This document shows, piece after piece, positions 12,739 to 23,920 of a stretch of 64,000 nucleotides of DNA. Both the position numbers and the translations under genes were made by a program. Below the pieces are notes generated by a model. The model ran no database searches and was not told the DNA's origin. It was given only the letters and a program-made list of their open reading frames with translations. This DNA is from Polyporus tsugae (lineage: Eukaryota; Basidiomycota; Agaricomycetes; Polyporales; Polyporaceae): NCBI GenBank assembly GCA_024305745.1, contig JAHRBS010000003.1:744001-808000 (forward strand), written 5' to 3'. The first letter of the stretch is position 1. Every line of letters begins with the position of its first letter.

Positions 12739-13249
12739 TCAGCGCAGGTCAAATGTTCGCGGGTGCCCATTATTGTGATTTTGAGGAATGTCGGCTGTCT
12801 TTGGTATGTTGTCTGTATTGTTGTTGGTAATAGACTTAGTAGGTGGTGATAAAGCGATCGATCTCTCCTCTACGGTGGACTTTGCGTTTGGAACTGGGCT
12901 GGTGCGTTGTATGAAGGCAGGAGTACGGCGGCCACAAAGGGGTGCTCCCATTCCAATTCGATGAGATGTCCATAGTTCAAGAAATGGACATGCCTGCTGG
13001 AGAGACGGTGCAACATGTGAGCGCTGACTCTCAGGTGGCCGACGTCGCCGTCGTGGGGGTGTCGGTTGGAGAACAGATGTGAACCAAAATGCAGGGCGTG
13101 ATGCGGTAATATGAGTGTTACAAAGAAAGAGGGCCTTTGACTGATACCTGTATCGTGCCGTCGTATCTCATACGTTCCACGCCGTTACGAGCAAGCTGCT
13201 GCATTGAATGTTTAAGAGGAATGTGACACGGCAACTGCATCTTGACATC
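12739..13249. other. 3' intergenic between convergent sirtuin and P450 A
   Basis: 511 bp of noncoding 3' flank for two converging genes. No open structure is recognised. Part of it aligns with the flank of the second sirtuin/P450 pair near 32.3-32.5 kb. Confidence 0.5.
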
Positions 13250-15376
13250 TCAATCGAGTGATTGGACTTCACGAATCAAAGCTTCCGCCTGTGCAGACCT
13301 AGGCTTGATAGTGCACCGGCAATCCTCAGGATAGCTAGTCACAGCCTCTCGTAAGTACCAAGGCAGGGAAGCCAGCGTCCCGACTTGGACGTACCACAGC
13401 AAGCCGTCCGTCACCCGAGGTTCAATCTCGATCACTTGGCCCTTCTCATCCACCGGAGGGGTGATGTCGAAAACGTGCAAGACCGAAACCACCTTGATGA
13501 ACAGTCCGCTCTCCCCGAAACATCGCCCGGGACAAATCCTGTGTGGACCCATGACGGCAGGGTAGAGGTGAGCACAGTGTGGAGCCGGCGCGAATCTCAC
13601 CAGCCACATACCTCCTTCCGAAGCCAAAGACAAACCCGGCGGGATCCGGCGCCGTACTGAAGTCGAGTTTCCCGTCGTGTATGAAGCGCTCTGGCTGAAA
13701 CACATTGGGATCCTCATAGACATTGGGGTCATGCATGCAAGCGCTGCTAGGAAAGGAACGTCAGGAAGCGATGGGCGATGGGCTGTATGGCAAAGGGTAC
13801 CCCGGTATGCCACTTACGCGACGTTGGGGATGAGAACGGTTCCAGCAGGTATGAAGTACCCGCCGTATTCATCGTCCTTGACAGTCATATGCGGGATGGC
13901 GAAAGGAAGCACATTCATCCAGCGCAGTCCCTCCTTGATGACGGCGTTGACATATACGAGCGCGTCGCGGTCGTCGAACTCCGGGAGCCGGTGGGGGCCG
14001 ATGACGGCATCGAGTTCAGCTTGAGCTTTCCTTTGGACTTCAGGGTAGAGCGACATTGCTACGAAGATAGTCTGCATCGTGGAGAACATCTGAGAGGGAG
14101 TCAGTCCGCACGGCCAATGCATCAACGCATAAGGGATGTACCGTGTCCGAGGCACCTGGAATAATCAGGAATGATCAGGAATGAACGGCGCATGCACTGC
14201 GATGCAGTGTGAGGCACACCTTCGACAGTCATAGTGGCTACGTTCTTGATGATGGTCTCCGCTTCCTTCGTCGATGGATCGTCCCTGTCACCCACCATTT
14301 TCGTGATCAACTGGCTGACCATACTGTCGGTCGCTTCATTACGAGCCTGAGCAAAGTACACCCCGTCATGGTGTTGTCGGTAATGTCAACCTCGTGATGT
14401 CTGATGTACTCACCATCGCTGCTTTCACCCGACGATAGGGTTCCTCATTCAATCGCACTACAGTAGACCTCCATTTGACAATAAGTCTTTGGACTGTCGC
14501 GCCCGGGACCCAGGTGGGGACATGCTGAAGGATAGGGAGGGCATCGATGAGATACTTTCCCGGAGTGAACGTTTCACCGATCCATTCGAGCGCATCTTCG
14601 ATGATGGCCATGATCTCGTCCCCGTCATCCGCGACGTCAATGCCGAAGACCACTTTCACAACCGCCACGGAGAACGTACTGCGACGGAGCGGTAAGTACG
14701 TTAAACTGGCTGGCAACATAACGTTGACACAGACAAGCGGATATGCTCTCGCAGCTTTGAGGGCGTCTTCAGGAGCTTGTTGAGGAACCTGTGGGCCGCG
14801 CGGCGTTGTATCGGCTGATAAGACGGGATAGCCCCGGGGTGGAAGTACTGCCAGAACGCGCGTCTGTGTCGCCTCCACCATTGCCCATAGGGCATCACCG
14901 AGAAGTTGACGTTCATCTCGGTGCTGATGAGGTAGTCAATACTGATCCAAGTTGAAGAGAATACACAACACCGACAGAGTCATCAACGGAACCTGTTGGC
15001 GGTCCGAGGTGTTGGCAGAGCGCTTCTCTAGTAATTCGAACATCGCTTCGGGACTTCCGAGCACCACCAAGTGCTGACCAAGGATCTTGAAGTGGAGAAT
15101 GTCCCCTGTGAACGATATGCATAAATTTTTGGTGGTATAAAGTCTTGAGTGAATCATCTCACCGTACTGTGCGCACATATCTCGAAGTGCGACCCACTGG
15201 TTAGCTTTGGGCCAGTCAAACATATTGCCGATGATAGGAAGAGGCCTAGGACCTGGCGGGAGCGGCAGACAACGGGAACGCCGCTGCCATGCTGAAAGTG
15301 AACGTAAGTAGAAGAGCACTAACTCCAGTGAGATCCCAGCGAGGGCTGGGACCATCATAGAGGGAACGAGATCCAT
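13250..15376 (-). CDS. Cytochrome P450, copy A
   Basis: Membrane-anchored haem-thiolate monooxygenase of a basidiomycete O-methylsterigmatocystin-oxidoreductase-like type; the exact CYP family cannot be named. It starts at 15376 ([18 protein letters not shown], an N-terminal anchor), followed by the [19 protein letters not shown] hinge. I-helix motif is GASDT, held on a 14-nt exon; K-helix is KEGLRW; PERF motif is QPERFI; the haem loop FGFGRR/ICPGR is split by an intron. About 525 aa in ten exons, ending at TGA 13250-13252. No stop or frameshift was found. The exon plan equals that of copies B and C, and the sequence is closest to B. The substrate is unknown. Confidence 0.9.
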
Positions 15377-16589
15377 GGTGAGAGCTTCGAGAGGGGGGAA
15401 CCTCCAGGTAGCTTTTATCCCGGGGGCAGACGCACAGGAAGACACTGAGTTTCTAGTAGACCAGAGTACATATATCAGCCGCTTGCCTCTGAAAAGAGCG
15501 ATAAGAGATGCGTTCACTGCACATGCATGGAACACCGACATGACAGCGATACACGGGTTGGGGCCGGTTCTTGGCCAACTTTGGCGGGTCCATCCTCACG
15601 CGGCACATCGGCATTGTCATGAGATCTTTGAACCAAAATAATGTGTCACTTGGAACGACCCCGTTGCTGCCATTCTCAGCATGGGCCCGGGTAGGACATC
15701 TATCTGGGCGAATATCGTTACTAGGAGCCTGGTGGCGGCAACTGTAAGAAAGCAGACGAAGAGCGGCGTTGAACTTACCAGCTCCCTCAGCTGAGACCTA
15801 TCTGGTCCCGACCAGCCCACCAAAGTCCACCAATTATCGCGACTGTGGCTCGTCGTCCATCCACCAAGTCTGAGGGTATTCGCTACCAGAATAAATCCAC
15901 GACTTGAAGCTGGCAACTTGAACGACCGATAACTTGAACAGAGCTTCTCCTTTCCTCGCCTTATGACTGCTGTATTCCCATTTACAAGCCACAGGCAGAT
16001 TACAGAAGTTAGCGGGCTGGTTGAGTCTCTAAAAGCTGCCGTGGAGTATGAGAGTGGCAAGGGTATCTGACGAGAGATGGAGGCTGGAGCTAGTACTAGT
16101 TCGGAAGGAAACCGTGGCGCTTAACCAAGCGCCTAATATTGTCCGAGTTTGCCAACATCGCGAGTCTGCCATGTCCATCCGCCGTCATGTCCCCTTGTCT
16201 TCCGGGTCTGCTCCCAGACGCCATGCACGTTCAACGACATCGACCGCGTGAAGAGCGCCGTAGTCAATCTTGGTTTGGGCTTGTGCGTTGTATGGCGACA
16301 TGGGCGAGCGGATACCCGTATATGCAGTGGCACGTTCCGATTTCATGCTAAGATAATATAATAGCTCACTTGACATTGCACGGGGTTACTGATACACTGT
16401 GACTAACAGAGGAAGGCGTAGGCGCAACGAGGACAGAATGCGGGGGGACAGCAGACAGACCCGGAACAACATGCCAGCGTGCAAAAACAGAGATAGCCTG
16501 GGCGAGTCCGTAGCAGGTTCAAGATATCGAAATGGACTTCCCTGCAAGGCGCAGCAACGCAAGATACAGATCTGTCGGCACGCGGAGAC
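15377..16589. other. Intergenic upstream of P450 A
   Basis: 1.2 kb between the P450 A start and the Z1 stop. A 147-codon minus frame at 15617-16060 shows no domain. ATAAAAG at 15412-15418 (minus strand) is a TATA-like element 36-42 bp before the P450 A ATG. Confidence 0.5.
15412..15418 (-). promoter_or_regulatory. TATA-like box of P450 A
   Basis: ATAAAAG read on the minus strand, just upstream of the start codon. The same heptamer occurs at an equivalent place before copies B (30148-30154) and C (35691-35697). Confidence 0.5.
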
Positions 16590-18640
16590 CTAGCTGTCAC
16601 CGAGAAGCTGGTCGACCATGTCGTCATCTTCGTCTTCATCCGGCTCGGACTCTTCCTGCTTGACGAAAGCCCACTCGGGCTGCTCCGGGCTGTTCGCTCC
16701 TTCCGCCTCGCCCTGAGGCCAGGGTGCAGGTGCGGACGCTGACGGACCGTCGGCCATCTCGTGGTTGTCTTCCGCGTGGTTGTCCCAAACATGAACGGGA
16801 GAACGATGCAGTAGCCGGGTGGACGCTGCCACCTCGTTCGCCATAACGCGGTCTTCGCCGCCGCCTTCCATCGCGCTCGTGTCGTGGGTCGGGACGTTCC
16901 TTGGCGGATCACACGTCGACGGCACCTCCACCTCGCCGTCCTCGTCTTCTTCGGTGTCACTCTCCCCCCACGACGCGGCCGTCATGGACGGAGGAGACGG
17001 TGCACTCGCTAGGACGATGTTCGCCGGTGGCCAGCGATAGTTCGCGAAGCTCGGTGTTGCCATGGCTGCTGCCACTGTCGTCGGTCCAGACGGGGACGGA
17101 GGAATTGCGTCATGGGAGGCCGACGCGACCGTCGGCAAGGGTGTCGATCGGGATGCAGACGTGAACCGAAACGCAGGCCGTGGTGCGGGAGCGCCGGTTG
17201 ATGATGAAGACGAGTCAATCGTAGACGGAGGCCCGGCGCTCAAGGAGATTAGACCATGGGCCGCTTCGAGTTGGCTGCGTGTTACCGGTGGAGCGATATC
17301 GATGGGCGGCCGCTGAGGACTTGGTATGGTGGATGTCAATGACAGGGGAATCAAGGGGGCGAGGTACAAGCTGGGGTCGATGTACTCGGCCCACGTTCGA
17401 GGGACCAGCGGTGGGGGACCTCCGGATCCAGACATCGTAAGCGGTGTGAGGGGATCAGAGGATTCGCATTGATACTGGGGTCGTGCGTTGGCCAGGGTGT
17501 AGAGTCCCGGATCCGGAAGAGGGTCGCTGGCGTTGGACGGTCCCGCTCTAGGAGCGTGGTCTGGTGAGCGAGGCTCGACGCCAGGGATGGACGCCACTGA
17601 TTGGGAGATGGGCTCCCGAGGCGGATTGGGCATGGTGTCTACGCCAGAGAGGCTATTAAGGTCAGAGAACTCTGCAGCTGAACCGTCTCGACGCTTTGCC
17701 CCCCGTCCGTGTCTTGTGCTCGGATTCCGTTGGCGAGTGGAGGCGGCTGCCCCACTCTCGCCGCACGTGGAACAGGCACCCACGCAGACATGGCCTTTGA
17801 TCGGTAATGCCTTATACTTCTCTTCGCCCTTCTCTACGATCTCTTCTTCCCGTTTGATGCCGTGGCGAACGCGGAGGTGGCGCCACCAGTGTTCTAGGTT
17901 GAAACAACCTTTCGTGAGGTCTCGGAGGACCTGGGTGTCTCCACACAACCTGCAGCGTACGGCCTGCATCCATTTACGAACCTTTTTCCAGCCAATCTCT
18001 TCCACCGCTTCGTCTGCCTGGAGTATTCTGCATCGCCGTTGCTGAGTGGGCCGCCAACAGGGCTTGATGGAGCACCTGCGTGCTGGTGGCATAAATAGGT
18101 GTTATGTGGAGGAGTAGAGAGAGCGATTACATACCCTTTGACTTGCTCGGGAGAGGTTGAGAGTTGGCCTGTCTCGCTTTGTGTGTACCTTTGAGGTGGA
18201 GGATGGAAGTGTGGCGCATCGTCGTACACGACATAAGGCCGCCCGTCTTCCTCGATGACGACGACGTCCGGGTCCGGGTCGGCGGGTTCTGGCACGTCCT
18301 TCTTGGAAGGACGAGAAATCTTTCTCGTCGACCTACGAGATGCAGCCGGCTTGGCTGCTGGGGAGGGATGGGCAGAAGACGGATGACGCCGATTGCTCAC
18401 GCGCTTCTTGAGGGGAGGAGCGGTGCCCGGTTCCTCATCACGATCGGGTGAACGCTTGCGAGGATTCTTCCCTTTTCCGGAGGAGGAAGTTGGTTCCACG
18501 GGATCGGGGTCTGAACGACGATCGTTGAGTGGCTGGTTCGGGTCAGCCCTGGAATTCCCCACGAGTCAGGCATACAATCGACCGGCATATCGAGGCGCAA
18601 CTCACGGTGGCTTGTTTGAGCGAGTCTTCCTGGGAGTCAT
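16590..18640 (-). CDS. Z1: tandem-cluster orphan protein with divergent CxxC/W/H finger
   Basis: Not a named family to me. Three exons: 18606-18640 (35 nt), 18135-18548 and 16590-18075, giving 644 aa. Residues 1-130 are basic with nuclear-localisation-like clusters (KGKNPRKR, PPLKKR, RRSTRKISRPSKK). A finger follows at 191-221: Cys191, Cys194, Trp213, His216, His221. Its spacing (x18 and x4) and final His differ from the paralogues. After it come a KREEEIVEKGEEKY helix, a long Ser/Pro-rich disordered region, and an acidic C-terminus (WAFVKQEESEPDEDEDDD). This layout suggests a nuclear, possibly DNA- or protein-binding factor; that is inference. It is the first of four same-strand paralogues (Z1-Z4) spaced by about 0.9-1 kb, all with a 35-nt phase-2 first exon. 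Confidence 0.75.
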
Positions 18641-19671
18641 TGAAAAGATGTGAGAAAGTGATATTGGTCGATAATTGAAAGGGCGCAGGGGGACTGTGGA
18701 GTGTAAGCAGATTTAAGAGAAGAGCAGTTGGATGAAGAATACACGTCGCCATGCCGAGCCTTTTGTTGGGTGCGATGTGTTCTCCAGCGCTGGAAGGACA
18801 CCAATTCTTGTGGGACTGTCGCGGACTCCAATTATCGTACACCATTTTCGGTTGTTGTTTCTGTGAACAAATGGTGGAACAAACTTTCTCAGGCTGGAAG
18901 GACGAGGGTGGCGATCCTCTTAACCAATGCGTTCCTCAGCGCGTCTTGCGAAAATGGCAAGGGTGGCGATACTAAACCACAAATAAGGCATATTTCGAGG
19001 GTTTTAGATGGAACGGAGGAAGTCGTATTCTTCGCCACGGTCGACGAGGAGGAGGGAAGAGACGAGGATGGTTCGGCAATTGCCGTGCCAGCGTTCAAGT
19101 TTCTTAATTGGGCCGGAACGCTTCAAGTTCCCCCGCTCGCTGACGAACTTAGTTCCGACGTCATGACCGTCAGTCAATTGGTTACTCGTCTCTCTCACCG
19201 CGGAGCCGTTGTACGAGGAGACACGCTCCCATCACCCCGTGTTGGCGCAAATGTGGTATGAGCCTCCACGGGCCTGGCACCAGTAAGGTTCGGAGCGAGA
19301 AACGTTCGAAAGAGGGACTCAGGTGTGTGCTGTTCTGCGCCGTCTATATGCGCGGTGGTAACCGCTGTTTACCTGATGTATCCAGACGCAATGCATATAC
19401 GGATGGATTAGCGGCACCACGAGCATCAGGGCTCTCGATGAGAAGGAATTATCGCCACACGATGCACGGCTGGCAGGATTCGCTCAATTCGCGATATCCC
19501 TCTCATCGATATCTCCGAAGTACCAACAAAAATCAATCTAAAAGAAGAAGTAAATTTACAGGCATTGCAGACGACACACAACATGACAACTTTGCACTCG
19601 AGAACAAGAGAACTGGGTAAACAGTGTGGTTGTTTCGTCATACCACCTTCAAAGCTTCACTACGGGCCTGA
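18641..19671. other. Intergenic between Z1 and Z2
   Basis: 1.0 kb. A 177-codon plus-strand frame (18728-19261) has no domain and no clear start context; it is probably chance. This is the likely promoter region of Z1. Confidence 0.45.
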
Positions 19672-21000
19672 TCATAAGAACGTATCGCAGTTGCACGAAA
19701 CCTTGGTTCTGTCCATGAATTCTGCAGCTGCGTGCAGCAGCTCCACGCCCCTAAGACCATCGCAGTCTGGGAGAAGAAGATCTAGATCTCTCTCGGGAAG
19801 AGGGGAGTTCACAGACCAAGGGCACGGACGGGGAGACTCGGACAGGCGACGACTCAGAAGTCCTGCCGATGAACTGTCAGGAGCATGGGGCGGAGAGGGA
19901 ATCGCCTCTTGCTTGACAGATGGCTGCGGAGCAGGCGGGGGACTCACGGAGGGCCTCGCAGACAGGGTTAAGGCGGATGGCGCCGGTGCTTCCTGCAGAT
20001 CTTCCGGACGCGACTGGCCAGGACGTGGGACGAAATACGTCCACGAGAGCTTGTAGTAAGGGCCGCCCTTTTCCTTTGGGAAGAGCATGTCCACCGCGGG
20101 GTGGCCAGTGCATCTCGGCAGCAGCTGGTCCAGGAGCACGGGGGCCGCGACCTCGTCGGGATCCACGCCACGGATGCAGCACCTGCGGTGCCTCCCCCAC
20201 TTGTACCAATTGTAGGCCGTGTCGTGGCAGAGCGCGAAAGACGATCCGCAGTGTTTGCACGTCACATGTTCTTCGTCGGTGATGCGTTTGACAAACTCGT
20301 CGTTGTACATGGTCTTCCATCGGAGGAACTCCCCAAAGGTCCTTCCCTTGGCTGGGATGGGACTAATTGAGGGGATGAGCCCGTTACAGCTCGTGTTTTC
20401 GTTGAAAGCGGGAATACACACCCTTTATCATCTCGTGGAGGATCGAGGTGGGAGCGTATCGCAGGGGGAAGCGCGACTCTCAAAGCCTCCAACTCCTCTT
20501 GCAAAGGCAGCTTCTTCACTTTGCGGGTAGCGGAAGCGGCGACTCGTTTCTTCCGAGACGTCACTATCGATGGCCTTGTCTTCTTTGCAGAAAGGGCGAT
20601 CTCCTCTTCACAGTCGTCCGCTACACGCTTCTTGCCCGCACTCTTGGAGCTCGAAGCGGCGGCGCTCGAGGGAGCCTTCGCAAGAGAGAACCTTGTGAAT
20701 GGATTGGGGACCGGGGGAACAGACAGTCCTGCAATGCGTCTGGATGCGCGTTTCGCAGGCGCAAGCACTGCCGCCTCAGGCAGATCTTCGGCTGCCCATT
20801 TTGGAGCACGTTTCGAGGGATCTGGAGTAGGTGAACGGGTCGGAGAGGGATCAGTTTCACGGCGCTGTTTACTGGGACCATTGGTAGTTTCGGGAACGCT
20901 GTGATCGCAGGTTAGCCTCCATGCCTTCGTGGATGCTGGCATTGGCATGCGCAAGAATCACTTACAGGAACTGACCATGTTGACGGTTTCGTGTGGACAT
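19672..21000 (-). CDS. Z2: tandem-cluster orphan protein with C-x2-C-x16-W-x2-H-x3-C finger
   Basis: Orphan Z-cluster protein, 400 aa, exons 20966-21000 (35 nt), 20422-20898 and 19672-20362. Residues 1-165 are Lys/Arg/Ser/Ala-rich, with SKSAGKKRVADD and TSRKKRVAASATRKVKK resembling nuclear localisation signals. The finger holds Cys206, Cys209, Trp226, His229 and Cys233, with an extra Cys232. It is preceded by a helix-like FGEFLRWKTMYNDEFVKRI. The next 60 residues (GVDPDEVAAPVLLDQLLP, YYKLSWTYFVPRPG) look ordered, then a Ser/Pro-rich tail follows. Splice borders are canonical and phases close. The starts of Z2 and Z4 share MSTR. The role is unknown; a nuclear location is inferred from composition only. 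Confidence 0.75.
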
Positions 21001-21916
21001 TATAAGTGCTCAGTGTTCTGAAAGGGGGGATCGAACTCGAATTTGGGGGGATTGAGGAGACACGGGCCAAGGACACTTCTCAGTTACGTGGCGGCGGGGG
21101 GATCGGAATAGAAACGCACTCGCCGTCGTCATGATACACAGTCATACAATTACAGACAACTATCCTGACTTGCTAGGAGGAGGCGTCGTCGAGGCTGTTG
21201 TGAGCAAGCATCGGATTATTGTGTAGAGAGGACCGGTGGTCTGTGGCGGGCGAGTCCGAGTCGGCGCCTCGTCGATCACTGACTCCGCCATCTTACCCGC
21301 CAACAGTCGCACAAAAGTATTGAAGAGAGCCTGGAAGATATAGAATGAAAGCGGGGAAGACCGTTAAAACAACGCTGACCTTCGCCACACCTGATAATGA
21401 CGGCCCAGGACAGAGATAGGCCTGCTCCGAACCCGTCGCGATGTGCCCAAATCTCGAAAGGTATCTTGTATAATGTAGGTTGCAGTGCGGGGGATCGTAC
21501 CGAAACAAGTAAACTCGCTTCTAGATCGTGTGATGGACCGACCACCTCGTGTATATGGGGTCATAATAGCGCTGTGTGGTATATGCCAGTGGGGTACGCA
21601 CTAGCAGGTATGTATACAGTATGCTGGTACAGCAAGATCGAACGATTAGGGTATGATGCTACAGTATTCTGAAAGGCGATACATCAGCGAAGGATTACGA
21701 TAGGACACAAAAAACCCAAGCAAAAAGCGGATAGATGCCATCCACGTCACCGCCCCTTCACCTGAGCAGTCCACGCCTCGCCAGCCAAAGTCCTGCATGC
21801 GTGGCGCTGCGCGCGGGAGGACACGCGAGGCGTAGCAGACGCATGCCCCAGGAGCACAGATGGGGCAGGGCTCCTCCCGCCCGTGCGCCCACGCTCCGTG
21901 GGGCCTCCGCTCCCCA
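21001..21916. other. Intergenic between Z2 and Z3
   Basis: 0.9 kb with only short overlapping frames. No motif recognised; it contains the presumed Z2 promoter. Confidence 0.45.
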
Positions 21917-23035
21917 TCACTCTTCACCTGCCGTGTTTTCCTCGTCCCAGTCAGCCGCAGACAGGAGCACGCTCCCGCGTCCCCACTCCGTGCACCGGTA
22001 TACGATGGTGCTCGGCTTGATGTCCGCCCACGACCACGCAGGTACCGTCGAGATGGGCTTGTTAAGGTCCAGGACCTCCAAGTCGGGGTGGAGGAGAGCC
22101 ATCGCCGCCGCGCTCTGCGTGTGTGAGCTCAGAGGGAACCTCGGCTGTGCCGGCCACTCTATCCTTCTATCCTCCTCCTTCCACTGGGTGAGCGGCGTTG
22201 GCGGTCGTGGAGCGGGGGAAAGGATCTTCTTGGTCGCCGCTTCTCGTGTGGGAGTGACGTCCTCCTTCTCCGTCTCCGCGGCCAGCTCTGGGGTGGAAAA
22301 CCTCGCGCTGAAACTCGTGAGGCTGTTACTCCTGGCGCTCGTCTCCGTGAACTCCGTCCCGCAATCCTCCGTTAACGGGGGCGTAGGTGGGGGTGTCGAC
22401 AGTCGCGACGACTCCTGCATATCCGCCCGTCAGCATGCAGCACACCCTACAGCAGCAAGGTGGGATACGTACAATGCAGTTCTCAGCGCGCTTCTTGGCC
22501 GCGTACGCCTCTGTCCACTTGTTACACCGTTTCCGGTGCTTCTCCCAGTGGTGCAGATCGTACAAACCCTTCAGCGACAGCTTGATGTTCACACCGCACT
22601 TGAGACACTGAACGTTGTACATGTCGATCATACTGGCGTGAGGGTCGTTCAGCAGGTCCGCGCGTCTCCGCGCCGCTTGTGCGGTCATTGTTTGCGTCTG
22701 GCTGCCGTCACCGCTACCCGACGGCTCGCTGTGCTGCGTGTTAGGCCATGCTCGACGCCCAGGCCAGAAGTTTGACGTACTTTGGGGTGCTGGGTTCGCT
22801 CTTCTTGGATTTTCGCTGTTTCTTTGTCGGCCGTGGTTCCGGATCCACAGCCACGGCCGCGCGTTTCCTCGACCTTGACCTCGTCGTGATCGCCTCGAAC
22901 ACGCTCTCGCTCTCGATAGGGTCGAACGGAAAGGGGACATCCTCTCTGTACAAAACAGTGTCAGTCTCGTGTCCGCACGACCCGAAACAAACGTCCTTAC
23001 TCGAGGGGAGTCAGCCGGCTTGCGGGGGAATCCAT
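21917..23035 (-). CDS. Z3: tandem-cluster orphan protein with C-x2-C-x16-W-x2-H-x3-C finger
   Basis: 317 aa in four exons: 23001-23035 (35 nt), 22781-22945, 22473-22728 and 21917-22414; every junction is canonical and the length closes in frame. The N-terminus MDSPASRLTPLEEDVPFPFD is followed by a strong basic cluster (RSRSRKR, RPTKKQRKSKK). The finger has Cys108, Cys111, Trp128, His131 and Cys135, flanked by ARRRADLLNDPH and by a Lys/Arg-rich helix (KWTEAYAAKKRAE). The C-terminal half is Thr/Pro-rich (STPPPTPPLTE), then a more ordered tail with several Trp (PAWSWADIKPSTIVYRCTEW). A 346-codon plus-strand frame over this gene is its antisense shadow. Function unknown. Confidence 0.75.
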
Positions 23036-23920
23036 CAGTGGTTAGGTGTCCAGTTAGCGCCAGGGAGGACCGAGGTCGGTGTTGCGAATGGGGGATTGTC
23101 GTGGGTCGCGCGCAAGGACCTTGGTCTGCCGTCTATGTACGCGTCTTTTGTGCTGTATTGACAGGTCGGATCGTGCCGAGGGGGGCGGACCTCAAAACAC
23201 GCTTTTGAGCCTTGTCCCTTTGTTCTGGAGGCTGGCAGTCCCTGGTGACCGGGCCAAAGCGAAGGGGTCCGATGTGGTCTCTAAAGCAAAGTGAAAAGTG
23301 GATAAAGCAAATGCGCAAGGATGCGCGTGAGTATAGTAGGGGGGAGCTGGAGGGGGGGGGGAGGAGAGTGGTTTGCGCAGGAGAGAGGTGCGGAGGACGG
23401 GAGGAGGAAGCGAAGTGGCCCTGGCCTCGGGGGAAATGAGGTCTCGGCATCTCCCGGCACGGCGCGGACTGGACGCGTCGTGTCGCGCGACCGACTGTGA
23501 TCCGCGTCCATGACTCGAGAACAGTCGAGCAATGGGCCAGTCCCGCAGAGGCAATATGCGCGCGTCCACATTCGCATTTGCCTCCGCTGGCTACAGGGTA
23601 TCTGATGCTATTGCAGCTTTCGGGGGTCTATGGGTGTGAATATACACGAGGCTACGGTAGCGTATATACGATTCAAGACTCCAGGGATCCAAATCAATGC
23701 AGACATACGAATAGCATAGAACAGGTACTGGTCAGATCGAATGGTGAAGTGATCGAGTATTACAGATAAAGCAAGTGATGGTGACCGTAGAATGGGCATG
23801 CAAAGGATAATCAAGGAGCGTGGTGTACAAACATGTAAAAGCAAGAGAACGAGAGACCAAGAGAAAGGTGAAGAGGCGAAGCTACGGGGGGTAAAGGGGA
23901 GCGGTGGTTGTGAAGGTCCC
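23036..23920. other. Intergenic between Z3 and Z4, with a G-run
   Basis: 0.9 kb. A purine-rich stretch at 23338-23410 includes a run of ten G (23352-23361). Frames on the minus strand are Pro/Ser-rich and look like reading through low-complexity DNA. Confidence 0.45.

Noticed and set aside
21735..22775. 346-codon plus-strand open frame
   Set aside because: It lies antisense over Z3, is Arg/Ser/Val-rich as expected from a GC-rich shadow, and has no domain; the minus-strand model closes with canonical introns.
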